Source: Segetibacter sp. | GTDB taxonomy: Bacteria > Bacteroidota > Bacteroidia > Chitinophagales > Chitinophagaceae | Direction of reading: 5' to 3' | NCBI RefSeq assembly: GCF_025963695.1 | Contig: NZ_JAOQAH010000068.1 | Coordinates: 1-64,000 of the forward strand | DNA length: 64,000 bases | Shown here: piece after piece, positions 26,579-34,050 of the stretch | How positions within the stretch are numbered: the stretch's first letter is position 1 | Layout of the letters: every line of letters starts with the position of its first letter | Made by a program: the position numbers and the translations under genes | The notes under the pieces: model-generated | The model's input: the letters and a program-made list of their open reading frames with translations, nothing else | Databases searched by the model: none | What the model was told of the DNA's origin: nothing

Positions 26579-26890
26579 CTATTGCTGTGCAGCGCTGCCT
26601 TCATGTTTTGATCCTGCATTGTCTACGCTTCCATCCGGGCCTAATCCACTTCCAGGTTTAGAACCATCGCTCGCGCCTCCTCCCGTGTCTCCCGGCACTG
26701 TTGATGGACCGCCATCGTGCGCCTGCTTCGAATATTTCTCACTGTCTACATCATTACTGCTACCAATAATGCCCATATTGCCTCCAATGGTACCATTATT
26801 CATATTTCCATGATCCTGGTCCCGTTCAGCATTGCTTTCAATGTCTGTGAGATTGTTTTGCTGGTTTTGTAATTTATCTTCATTAGCCAT
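26579..26890 (-). CDS. Hydrophilic Gly/Asn/Asp-rich small protein
   Basis: The 103-residue protein is low-complexity and almost free of hydrophobic residues (NMNNGTIGGNMGIIGSSND, GGASDGSKPGSGLGPDGS), so it is probably disordered. No family is recognised. Its start is preceded by AGGAGGT about 5 nt upstream, a textbook Shine-Dalgarno sequence that is unusual among its neighbours. Disordered hydrophilic proteins of this style are often desiccation- or stress-related, which is only an inference here. Confidence 0.6.
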   Translation of the reverse strand: MANEDKLQNQQNNLTDIESNAERDQDHGNMNNGTIGGNMGIIGSSNDVDSEKYSKQAHDGGPSTVPGDTGGGASDGSKPGSGLGPDGSVDNAGSKHEGSAAQQ

Positions 26891-27077
26891 AAATACCTCC
26901 TGTTGATTTTATTAATAAATACCTACTTTAAAAGAAATTTCATGCCATTAGTTATAGCGATGATTGCTTTCAGAAAATCTTCTCGCATGATGATCAAATG
27001 TGGAAAAGCTAATCAGGGCGGAAACAATTGTTGTCCCTTTAACAAACCGTCAATACCCTCCACTAACTAAAAACAAA

Positions 27078-27107
27078 AAGGCCAGCAAAACGCCGACCTT
27101 TTTTTAA
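27078..27107 (-). terminator. Terminator of the DUF892 gene
   Basis: On the - strand AAGGTCGGC and GCTGGCCTT pair (two G-U pairs) around a GTTTT loop, followed by TTTTTGTTTTT, 17 bp after the DUF892 stop. Confidence 0.7.
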
Positions 27108-27123
27108 TTTTCATTCACTTGCT

Positions 27124-27945
27124 TTATTGTTCTGTATTTCCATCATCGCCAGCTTTAGGATCTAATGTTTCATCTTCGCCCTGGCTTTTTTCATTGGATA
27201 CATCTCCTTCGCCACCTTCTTGCTGAGCTTCCTCGTTTATATTGCTCAAGGCAATTTGGGTTAATAGCTCGTCTGTATCTTTTTCTTCCTGTAGTGTTTG
27301 TCCCAAAAGTTCTTTCGCTTCATTAAGCCCCATTTGAGCTGCCAGGGTTGCCATGCTACCATAGCTGGCTATCTCATAATGTTCCATCTTCTGGGCAGCC
27401 ATAATTAATGCAACGTCTCTTGTTTTACTGCCTTTTCTGGTGTCTTTTATAAGACTATCAGCTTCTCTAACCAGTCCTTCTATTGCCTCGCACTTTTTTC
27501 CTTGTGCTTTTTTGCCAACAATCTCAAACAGTTGCTCTAACCTTTGAACCTGTCCGTTTGTTTGTTGTGCATGCTGTTCGAATGCACCTCTTAATTGCTC
27601 TGAAGTAGCAGCTTTAGCTAATTTTGGCAGGGCTTTTACTCCGGCTTTTTCAGCATAATAAATATCTTTTAAAGAATCTAAAAACAGCGTTTGCAACATA
27701 GTCTCTTCAGAAAGTACAGCGGCTTTTTTAGGTGCTGCTTTTGGTGCAGCGGTTTTAGCGGCAGCTTGTTTAGCGACAGCTTTTTTCGGTGCAACTGTTT
27801 TAGCAGCTGTTTTAGCAGCAGCTTTTTTCGGTGCTGCTGTTTTAGCGGCAGCTTTCTTAGCAGCTACCTTCTTTGCCGGAGCTGCTGCTTTTTTTGCGGC
27901 AGCTTTCTTAGGCGCTGCTGCTTTTTTACCTGTTGCCTTTGCCAT
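27124..27945 (-). CDS. Histone H1-like tail fused to a ferritin-like DUF892 (YciE/YciF) domain
   Basis: The 273-residue protein begins with about 75 residues of Lys/Ala/Pro repeats (KKAAAPKKAAAKKAA type) like eukaryotic and bacterial histone-H1 tails. A DUF892 four-helix domain follows (about 80-240): LFLDSLKDIYYAEKAGVKALPKLAKAATSEQLRGAFEQH...QRLEQLFEIVG...KMEHYEIASYGSMATLAAQMG, with the Glu/His residues of a di-iron ferritin-like site. The end is acidic (GDVSNEKSQGEDETLDPKAGDDGN). I infer a DNA-bound, Dps-like protective protein induced by stress. It lies among other genome-protection genes. Confidence 0.85.
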   Translation of the reverse strand: MAKATGKKAAAPKKAAAKKAAAPAKKVAAKKAAAKTAAPKKAAAKTAAKTVAPKKAVAKQAAAKTAAPKAAPKKAAVLSEETMLQTLFLDSLKDIYYAEKAGVKALPKLAKAATSEQLRGAFEQHAQQTNGQVQRLEQLFEIVGKKAQGKKCEAIEGLVREADSLIKDTRKGSKTRDVALIMAAQKMEHYEIASYGSMATLAAQMGLNEAKELLGQTLQEEKDTDELLTQIALSNINEEAQQEGGEGDVSNEKSQGEDETLDPKAGDDGNTEQ

Positions 27946-28158
27946 AATTAATTTTTTTGATGAGTTAATATTAGTAGAGTGTGCATAAAACTAATGCCAT
28001 TGAAAAACAATGATTTAGGATTAAACATGGCGAAAATATTCCACACGTATCCCCTTTAATAGAAATAAATACAATAGCAGAAAACACGCTGTACTATAAT
28101 AACTAACGCAACGAAAACGGAGGCTTTACAAAAAGCTACCAATAACTCTTCAACTAAA

Positions 28159-28198
28159 TAAAAAAGAGGCTGCCCCGGTTGTAGGGGCAGCCTCTTTT
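28159..28198 (-). terminator. Strong terminator
   Basis: A perfect 15-bp stem (AAAAGAGGCTGCCCC / GGGGCAGCCTCTTTT, 28162-28176 and 28184-28198) with a 7-nt loop is flanked by A/T runs, about 40 bp after the DUF952 stop. It should end the aroC-DUF952 transcript. Confidence 0.88.
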
Positions 28199-28239
28199 AA
28201 AAACTTAATTTGCTATTTCAAACCTTACTAGAAGTAGTG

Positions 28240-28593
28240 TTAATCGACTCTTTTATTATCTATATTTTCTTTATCAGAAGTAATTGGTTCAAGAAAAAGA
28301 ATACCCGTAACAGCTGAAAGATTTAATGGTCCGTAGATATGCGGAAACTCCTGCTGTTGTTCCTCGTCGCGATCATACTGCAATTTTTCGGTAAGTAAAG
28401 CCGGATCAATAGTAAGCCTTATCAGATTTTCCTGCCCTTTAAAAAGCCTTTTCTGCACGCTCTCCAGCTGCTCTTCGGTACAACAGTGTATAAAGCCTTC
28501 TCTTAAAAATGAGGGTGGTTGATAGCTTCCTTTATCCTGCGCGTCTTCCCATTCTTCTACTGCTGTTAAATGATAAATAACCTTTGCATCCAT
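28240..28593 (-). CDS. DUF952 family protein
   Basis: The 117-residue protein matches DUF952: VIYHLTAVEEWEDAQDKGSYQPPSFLREGFIHCCTEEQLESVQKRLFKGQENLIRLTIDPALL...FPHIYGPLNLSAVTGILFLEP. The fold is related to ADP-ribosyl-cyclase/ART-like small domains, and the IHCC and HIYGPL segments are the conserved pocket. Its role is unknown. It starts 17 bp after aroC and probably shares its transcript. Confidence 0.88.
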   Translation of the reverse strand: MDAKVIYHLTAVEEWEDAQDKGSYQPPSFLREGFIHCCTEEQLESVQKRLFKGQENLIRLTIDPALLTEKLQYDRDEEQQQEFPHIYGPLNLSAVTGILFLEPITSDKENIDNKRVD

Positions 28594-28610
28594 TGTGTTA
28601 ATTTTTTTAA

Positions 28611-29600
28611 TTATACAATCCGGTTGATTTTGTTTTCGAGTAGCATAAGGTCGGCCAGCACAAATGCAGTTACTGCCTCTAATACTACCGGAACTCTCAA
28701 AGCAATGCAGAGATCGTGCCTTCCCTTAACCGAAAATGTATCAACTTCACCCGTTTCCCAGTTTAGCGTTTGCTGCTCTTTAGGAGTAGATGATGTTGGT
28801 TTAATTGCAATTCTAAAAACCAATTCATTACCGTTTGTTATACCACCTACAATGCCGCCTGCATGGTTTGTAACTGTTTTGCCTTCTACGTTTTCAATAG
28901 CATCGTTGTGCACGCTACCAAACATTTTTGCTGCAGCGAAGCCTGTTCCGAATTCAAGTCCCCTGACTGCAGGTATTGCAAAGACAGCATGACTGATAAT
29001 GGATTCAGCAGAGTCGAAAAACGGCTCGCCTAAACCTAATGGAAGACCATTAACCCTACACTCTACAATTCCCCCAATTGTATCTTTTGCATCAATCGCT
29101 TTTTGCAATCCTTTTTCTACATCCTGTTCACCTCCTATCTCTAAAATTTTTGCTTCGATCTTTAATTGACTTAACAACTTTTTTGCGATAACGCCGGCAG
29201 CAACAAGACAAACGGTCAACCGTCCGCTAAAGTGTCCGCCACCTCTGTAATCTTCGTTGCCCCCATATTTTTTGCTTGCAACAAAATCCGCATGTCCGGG
29301 TCTAGGAAAGGCCCTTTGTTTGGCGTAGTCAGTACTTCGGGTATTATTATTTTCAAATAATATCGTTATTGGTGCACCCGTGGTTTTATTATTAAACAGA
29401 CCACTTTTAAAAATGGGAAGGTCGTCCTCCTTGCGCGGGGTTGTACCTTTTGCGCCGCCTTTGCGGCGTTCAATGTCTGCAAGAAAGTCGTCTACCGATA
29501 ATGATAAACCTGAAGGACAACCGTCAATAGTTAGCCCTACACTTTCACCATGAGACTCTCCAAAAATGTGTACCCTAAATATGCGGCCGAAACTGTTCAA
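28611..29600 (-). CDS. aroC: Chorismate synthase
   Basis: The 329-residue enzyme converts 5-enolpyruvylshikimate-3-phosphate to chorismate using reduced FMN. Diagnostic segments are GESHGESVGLTIDGCPSGL, RRKGG, RSTDYAKQRAFPRPGHADF and EDYRGGGHFSGR. The family is often 350-390 residues, so this is a compact version. The start codon is TTG (29600-29598), with no in-frame ATG before the conserved N-terminus. An A motif lies 142 bp upstream. It is the last shikimate-pathway step before the PheA/TyrA branch encoded in this cluster. Confidence 0.95.
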   Translation of the reverse strand: MNSFGRIFRVHIFGESHGESVGLTIDGCPSGLSLSVDDFLADIERRKGGAKGTTPRKEDDLPIFKSGLFNNKTTGAPITILFENNNTRSTDYAKQRAFPRPGHADFVASKKYGGNEDYRGGGHFSGRLTVCLVAAGVIAKKLLSQLKIEAKILEIGGEQDVEKGLQKAIDAKDTIGGIVECRVNGLPLGLGEPFFDSAESIISHAVFAIPAVRGLEFGTGFAAAKMFGSVHNDAIENVEGKTVTNHAGGIVGGITNGNELVFRIAIKPTSSTPKEQQTLNWETGEVDTFSVKGRHDLCIALRVPVVLEAVTAFVLADLMLLENKINRIV

Positions 29601-29647
29601 TGGTTAAATTATTTAATTGCTAAATGGTTACTATGCCTAATTGCTAA
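29600..29647. repeat. Two tandem 24-bp AT-rich repeats at the aroC start
   Basis: Units 29600-29623 and 29624-29647 match at 18 of 24 positions, sharing ATGGTTA at the start and TAATTGCTAA at the end. They occupy the region where the aroC ribosome-binding site should be. Confidence 0.5.
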
Positions 29648-29741
29648 ATTGTTTAATTAGCTGCCAGTTGTATTATTTCTCTATGCGAAAATTGCAAGCC
29701 AACTTTTTTTGCTGACCAGCATTTGTCTCCTAATCAATATC

Positions 29742-29761
29742 GTTGTGTCACTCACTTGTAC
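29742..29761 (+). repeat. Dispersed intergenic motif, A subtype (copy 8)
   Basis: An exact consensus copy of GTTGTGTCACTCACTTGTAC, 142 bp upstream of aroC and pointing away from it. It faces a B copy on the other strand only 117 bp further on (29878). The gap 29601-29966 contains no gene. Confidence 0.92.
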
Positions 29762-29877
29762 GGCATATTTCTGGTCGTTATCGCGCGGAACGAGGGGATA
29801 GCATCTCTGCATTAAATGCCTTTACTATTTATAATCCGATCGCTTTGTTGTTACTGCAGCCAAATGTTTGACAAACT

Positions 29878-29897
29878 GCACAAGAGTGCGACGCAAC
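29878..29897 (-). repeat. Dispersed intergenic motif, B subtype (copy 9)
   Basis: On the - strand GTTGCGTCGCACTCTTGTGC, 70 bp after the aroA stop in the sense direction. It is preceded by a T-run and AGCCGGGCA, like copy 5. Confidence 0.9.
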
Positions 29898-29966
29898 GGA
29901 AGAAACATCTGTGATAAGACTGCCCGGCTAAAAAAAATAATCTACACGGCTGACAACTAAATGCAG

Positions 29967-31232
29967 CTAGTACGCTACATTGGCCCCTAACTTTTGCAAA
30001 TGCTTGTAAAAATCAGGATACGATTTGTTGATGGCCTCGGCCTCTTCAATAATAACCTCATCATTAGCTTGCAAGGCCGCTACTGCACATGCCATAGCAA
30101 TTCTATGATCATGACGCGAATGAACCGTAGTGCCCAATAAATCTAAACCTCCCTCTACAAACATCGTGTCGTCCTGCAAAATTATTTTAATGCCCATCTT
30201 TCCAAATTCTTCTTGAAGAGTAAGTCCACGATTACTTTCTTTATGCGCTAAACGACTTACACCTTTGATCTGCGTTGTTCCCTTACAGTAGGCAGCAAGC
30301 GCAACCAGCGGAGGAAAAAGGTCAGGACAATCAGTTGCATCAAAACTAAAAGCTTTGAGGTCTGAAGGGCCAATTTTAATAACGTCATTAGTGACAGAAA
30401 GATCGGATGCACAATCTTTTAGTGCGCGCATTATTTCTTTGTCGGCCTGGGTCGATGACAGATCTAAACCTTTCACCTCAATTTTACCTGCAATGGCACC
30501 GGCGACCAACAGAAAAGATGCGCCACTCCAATCACCCTCAACTGTATAAATTTGCGGCTCGTAATTTTTAACTTGAGGCTCAAGATGAAAGACCTCATAA
30601 TTGGTATGAGTAACCTTTCTGCCAAAGCTTTCCATTACTTTCAAGGTTAGGTCGATATAAGGCTTGCTCTTGAGATTGTTTACTTTAATATTAACGGGCC
30701 TGGTAACCGACGCGCCATATGCCATTAGAAGACCGGTTAAAAATTGGGAGCTTAGAGAGCCATCTACTTCTATATCTGCCGGCAGCAGCGGACCTTCTAT
30801 GCGCAGGGGCAACTTACCTTCTCTTGATTGTATCTTAATATTTAGCTGCGGGAAAATCTCATCGAAAAAATGCATGGGCCTTGTGTACAGGCTACCCATT
30901 CCATTGATCGTAATTCGTTTATTGCTAAGGGCCGCAATTGGTGTAAACATGCGAATGCCGAGACCACTTTCACCGCAGTTGATCTCCTCTTCAACCGGGT
31001 CTACGCCCAGGCTATGAATCGTTAATGATCCATCATCGTTAGTTACGACCCGTGCACCTAATTTTTGTATAACATCTAAAGCGGCAAGATCGTCATTGCT
31101 CTTGCCCGGATTAACAATCTCTGATGCTCCTTCTGAAAGTAAGGCTGCAGCGCAGGCGCGTTGCATGCTGCTTTTGCTAGCCGGTGCTACTATAGAACCG
31201 GTTAATACAGAAGGTTTAATTTTTACTATCAT
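29967..31232 (-). CDS. aroA: 3-phosphoshikimate 1-carboxyvinyltransferase (EPSP synthase)
   Basis: The 421-residue enzyme joins PEP and shikimate-3-phosphate. Visible motifs are VAPASKSSMQRACAAALL (substrate-binding Lys/Ser/Arg, in place of PGSKSxxxRA), the central GSLSSQFLTGLLMA, ATDCPDLFPPLVALAA, HKESNR and HDHRIAMACAVAAL. The Ser/Met replacements around the SKS motif are typical of Bacteroidota enzymes. It is the third gene in the DAHP synthase-aroB-aroA series. A CCCCTAAAGGGG palindrome lies just before its start. Confidence 0.95.
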   Translation of the reverse strand: MIVKIKPSVLTGSIVAPASKSSMQRACAAALLSEGASEIVNPGKSNDDLAALDVIQKLGARVVTNDDGSLTIHSLGVDPVEEEINCGESGLGIRMFTPIAALSNKRITINGMGSLYTRPMHFFDEIFPQLNIKIQSREGKLPLRIEGPLLPADIEVDGSLSSQFLTGLLMAYGASVTRPVNIKVNNLKSKPYIDLTLKVMESFGRKVTHTNYEVFHLEPQVKNYEPQIYTVEGDWSGASFLLVAGAIAGKIEVKGLDLSSTQADKEIMRALKDCASDLSVTNDVIKIGPSDLKAFSFDATDCPDLFPPLVALAAYCKGTTQIKGVSRLAHKESNRGLTLQEEFGKMGIKIILQDDTMFVEGGLDLLGTTVHSRHDHRIAMACAVAALQANDEVIIEEAEAINKSYPDFYKHLQKLGANVAY

Positions 31233-31242
31233 AAGCCCTAAA

Positions 31243-31256
31243 TCCCCTAAAGGGGA
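31243..31256. repeat. GC-rich palindrome at the aroA start
   Basis: TCCCCTAAAGGGGA lies 11 bp upstream of the aroA start codon. Related palindromes occur at most other junctions of the aromatic cluster. Confidence 0.75.
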
Positions 31257-31300
31257 CTTTTGAAAACCGTGATTGATACCCGAAATCCTGGAAAGAGAAC

Positions 31301-32320
31301 TTACAGGTCGTTGATTAATGTTTGAATTTGCTCAAATGACAATGGCACTATTTCCGCCTTCCCAATTTTTTGAAGAAGGATATAATTAATAGACTGGTTG
31401 GTCTTCTTTTTATCATTCTTTAAAATCCGGAATGCTTCGTCTTTGTCAAATTCAAATTGAGGAGGCAGGCCGTAGGCCTTTAAAACCTTTACTATACGAT
31501 CAGTGTCTTTAAAACCTAGTTCGGAAACGGAGAATTTACAGGCAACCCCCATACCGATGCTAACTGCATGACCGTGCGGTATCTGGTACAAATTCTCGAT
31601 TGCGTGGCCTATTGTATGACCAAAATTCAACAGCTTTCTGTCACCATTTTCAAATTCATCGCCTATAACAACCTTGGTCTTAAGTAATGCATTTCTTTGA
31701 ATTAGCTTGGCAAGCTCAGCAAGGTCCTTTTGAAAGTAGCTCAATTTATTCTCTTCCAATGAGGTAAACATGGGAGCATCTTTAATGCAAGCATGTTTGA
31801 TGATTTCGGCAAAACCGTTAACCCATTCTTCCTTGGGCAAAGATTTAAGCAGGGAGAAATCGTATAGGAGAAATGACGGCTGCCGAATGAGGCCGACCAT
31901 ATTTTTAAACAGACCAACATCAATACCGTTCTTCCCTCCTATTGCAGCGTCAACCATTGCTAGGATGGAAGTTGGAACAAATCCAAATTGAATTCCCCGC
32001 ATGTAGATACCAGCTACATAACCTGTAATATCTGTTACGACGCCGCCACCTACTCCAATTAAAGTCGTTCTTCTGTCGGCATTTAGATCGATCAATTGTT
32101 GTATGATGTCATCAACAGTTGACTGTACCTTATAACGCTCCCCGCCTTTAATAACAATTGTTTTCCAACCTTTTAATTTTCGTTGATGTTTTGCAAATAC
32201 GTTTTCATCAGTGATAACGACTGCATTGTCTTTTGCTACAACCTGATCGAGGTAGCTAATCTCAGCGTTGAAGAAGTAATTGACGGAAGAAGTAGAGAAC
32301 GAAAATGTTTTTTTGATCAT
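31301..32320 (-). CDS. aroB: 3-dehydroquinate synthase
   Basis: The 339-residue enzyme cyclises DAHP to 3-dehydroquinate with NAD+ and a divalent metal. Motifs include GVGGGVVTDITGYVAGIYMRGI (NAD binding), AMVDAAIGGKNGID, NGFAEIIKHACIKD (metal Glu and catalytic Lys) and LNFGHTIGHAIENL (metal His). It lies between aroA and the DAHP synthase gene. The gap to the latter is about 110 bp and contains two GC-rich palindromes. Confidence 0.95.
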   Translation of the reverse strand: MIKKTFSFSTSSVNYFFNAEISYLDQVVAKDNAVVITDENVFAKHQRKLKGWKTIVIKGGERYKVQSTVDDIIQQLIDLNADRRTTLIGVGGGVVTDITGYVAGIYMRGIQFGFVPTSILAMVDAAIGGKNGIDVGLFKNMVGLIRQPSFLLYDFSLLKSLPKEEWVNGFAEIIKHACIKDAPMFTSLEENKLSYFQKDLAELAKLIQRNALLKTKVVIGDEFENGDRKLLNFGHTIGHAIENLYQIPHGHAVSIGMGVACKFSVSELGFKDTDRIVKVLKAYGLPPQFEFDKDEAFRILKNDKKKTNQSINYILLQKIGKAEIVPLSFEQIQTLINDL

Positions 32321-32350
32321 GCCTGGATGCCAAGTGGAACGTTACGCCAA

Positions 32351-32362
32351 CCCCAAAAGGGG
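32351..32362. repeat. GC-rich palindrome upstream of aroB
   Basis: CCCCAAAAGGGG, 30 bp upstream of the aroB start; same family as the palindrome at aroA. Confidence 0.65.
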
Positions 32363-32400
32363 CTAATTAATAATAATTTTATGCTGCAGCGACTCTGTTT

Positions 32401-32419
32401 CCTCCCCCTTTAGGGGAGG
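32401..32419. repeat. GC-rich palindrome after the DAHP synthase gene
   Basis: CCTCCCC-CTTTA-GGGGAGG, a 7-bp stem with a 5-nt loop, 10 bp beyond the DAHP synthase stop; same family. Confidence 0.65.
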
Positions 32420-32429
32420 AAGAGGGAAT

Positions 32430-33515
32430 CTAACTATTCATGACCCTGTTCTGGTGGTTAATACTCTCCAGGTGAACAGCATCGTAGTATTTTGTAATAA
32501 ATTCTTTGCTTAATCCTAAAGCATCGCCTTTTTGGAAAGCTCTGTCAAGGATAGCGTTCCAGCGATTGGTTTGAAGAATCGTAATGTCGTTGTCTCTTTT
32601 ATACTCACCGATCTTATCGGCGATCTTCATACGCTGACCTAACAGTTGCATCAACTCGTCATCGATATGATTAATTTGTTCTCTCAATTTTTCAAGAGCA
32701 ACAACAAATTCTCTCTCCGTTGTCGTTTCGTGTCTCCATTTGATACCGTCAAGTATTTCTGCAAGCCTTTCAGGTGTCACCTGTTGTTTGGCATCACTCC
32801 ATGCTTTGTCGGGGTCAATATGGCTTTCTATCATTAAACCGTCATAATCGAGGTCAATGGCTTTTTGAGAAACGCTTTGAAGCAAAGTACGGTTTCCTGA
32901 AATATGGCTTGGATCGTTAACGATCATCATATGCGGAAAACGACGCTTCATTTCTATGGCAAGATGCCACATAGGCGCGTTGCGATACTCTGTATTACCA
33001 TACGAAGAGAACCCGCGGTGAATTAGGCCAATATTTTTAATGCCGGCTTTAGCAACCCGCTCAACGGCACCTAACCATAATTCCAAATCGGGATTGATAG
33101 GGTTTTTTATCAGTACAGGAACATTAGCACCACGAAGTGCATCGGCTACTTCCTGAACGCTAAATGGGTTAACAGTTGTTCTTGCTCCAATCCACAAAAC
33201 ATCAACATCAAAGTGCAAAGCGTCTTCAACCTGTTTGCCCGTTGCTACTTCAATTGCAACAGGGAGACCCGTAATTTTCTTTGCCTGGTTTAGCCAGTTA
33301 ATGCCTTTTGTACCTACACCTTCAAAACTTCCCGGACGTGTTCTTGGTTTCCAGATACCGGCACGAAGCACATCTACTTTACCTGTTGCTTTAAGGCGGG
33401 TAGCTGTCTCTATCACCTGTTCTTCAGTTTCTGCACTGCATGGTCCGGAAATTATTAGCGGACGTTTAGATAGTACTTCATCAATAGTTGACGCAGCATT
33501 TAGGGTTTGTTCCAT
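32430..33515 (-). CDS. Bifunctional DAHP synthase (KDPS type) - chorismate mutase (AroQ)
   Basis: In this 361-residue protein, residues 1-260 are a type I-beta (KDO8P-synthase-like) DAHP synthase: IISGPCSAET, RAGIWKPRTRPGSFEG, VLIKNPINPD, GLIHRGFSSYG, VNDPSHISGNR. Residues 270-355 are an AroQ helical chorismate mutase (EKLREQINHIDDELMQLLGQRMKIADKIGEYKRDNDITILQTNRWNAILDRAFQKG). It makes the first committed shikimate intermediate and also converts chorismate to prephenate. The mutase domain usually mediates feedback inhibition by prephenate. The downstream enzymes PheA and TyrA in this cluster lack a mutase domain, so this one supplies that step. Confidence 0.95.
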   Translation of the reverse strand: MEQTLNAASTIDEVLSKRPLIISGPCSAETEEQVIETATRLKATGKVDVLRAGIWKPRTRPGSFEGVGTKGINWLNQAKKITGLPVAIEVATGKQVEDALHFDVDVLWIGARTTVNPFSVQEVADALRGANVPVLIKNPINPDLELWLGAVERVAKAGIKNIGLIHRGFSSYGNTEYRNAPMWHLAIEMKRRFPHMMIVNDPSHISGNRTLLQSVSQKAIDLDYDGLMIESHIDPDKAWSDAKQQVTPERLAEILDGIKWRHETTTEREFVVALEKLREQINHIDDELMQLLGQRMKIADKIGEYKRDNDITILQTNRWNAILDRAFQKGDALGLSKEFITKYYDAVHLESINHQNRVMNS

Positions 33516-33545
33516 TTTTGTATTTATTGAAGTAAAAATATCAAT

Positions 33546-33845
33546 TTATTCACTAAACTTCGACACCTTTTCGTTTGCAGTAATATCACTATTACTCCTT
33601 ATGTTTAACTGCACTGATGCTATCCACTCATTGCAATTTTTCAAAAGCAACTGTTCATTTACTGCATTCACCACCGCCATTACTTCTGCGTATGTTCCTT
33701 CTACAACTGTAGCGAAAGGTCCAACCTCATACTTTATTCCTGACTGTTGAATTACCCTAATTGCTTCATCTACCCACTCGTACGGATGTTTGTCCGGTAC
33801 AATTGGAAGTATTTGGATGGAGGCGTTGATGATGTAGTTGTGCAT
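33546..33845 (-). CDS. Thiamine-binding/MTH1187-like (DUF77) protein
   Basis: The 99-residue ferredoxin-fold protein matches the MTH1187/YkoF-like family: INASIQILPIVPDKHPYEWVDEAIRVIQQSGIKYEVGPFATVVEGTYAEVMAVVNAVNEQLL. Members bind thiamine or pyrimidine-like ligands, and many are of unknown function. It lies 30 bp upstream of the DAHP synthase gene on the same strand. Its start codon is only 5 bp from a perfect 23-bp hairpin that should occlude the ribosome-binding region. Confidence 0.85.
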   Translation of the reverse strand: MHNYIINASIQILPIVPDKHPYEWVDEAIRVIQQSGIKYEVGPFATVVEGTYAEVMAVVNAVNEQLLLKNCNEWIASVQLNIRSNSDITANEKVSKFSE

Positions 33846-33850
33846 GATTT

Positions 33851-33902
33851 AACTCGAGCCCTCGGTCCCTCTCCCGAAAGAGAGGGACCGAGGGCTCGAG
33901 TT
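33851..33902. repeat. Perfect 23-bp inverted repeat with 6-nt loop
   Basis: Arms 33851-33873 and 33880-33902 are perfectly complementary (AACTCGAGCCCTCGGTCCCT... and its reverse complement) around CCGAAA. It abuts the DUF77 start codon. On that gene's mRNA it forms a very stable 5'-UTR hairpin without a U-tract, so it is not a standard terminator. Confidence 0.85.
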
Positions 33903-34050
33903 ATTTGTTTTATCCTTTGTTTCTTACACTTCCACATCAATAATATCCATTGGGCTTGTCAATGATCTGCTACTGGTGTGGAAGTTACAATTGCGTATTA
34001 AAGAACTAAAGTACCGCTCCTTTTCTTTAAGGAGAAGGAGGAGGAGGCTT

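Noticed and set aside
33928..33985. Inverted repeat ACTTCCACA ... TGTGGAAGT with about 40-nt loop
   Set aside because: Only 9 bp with a long loop and no context supporting function; it may be chance.
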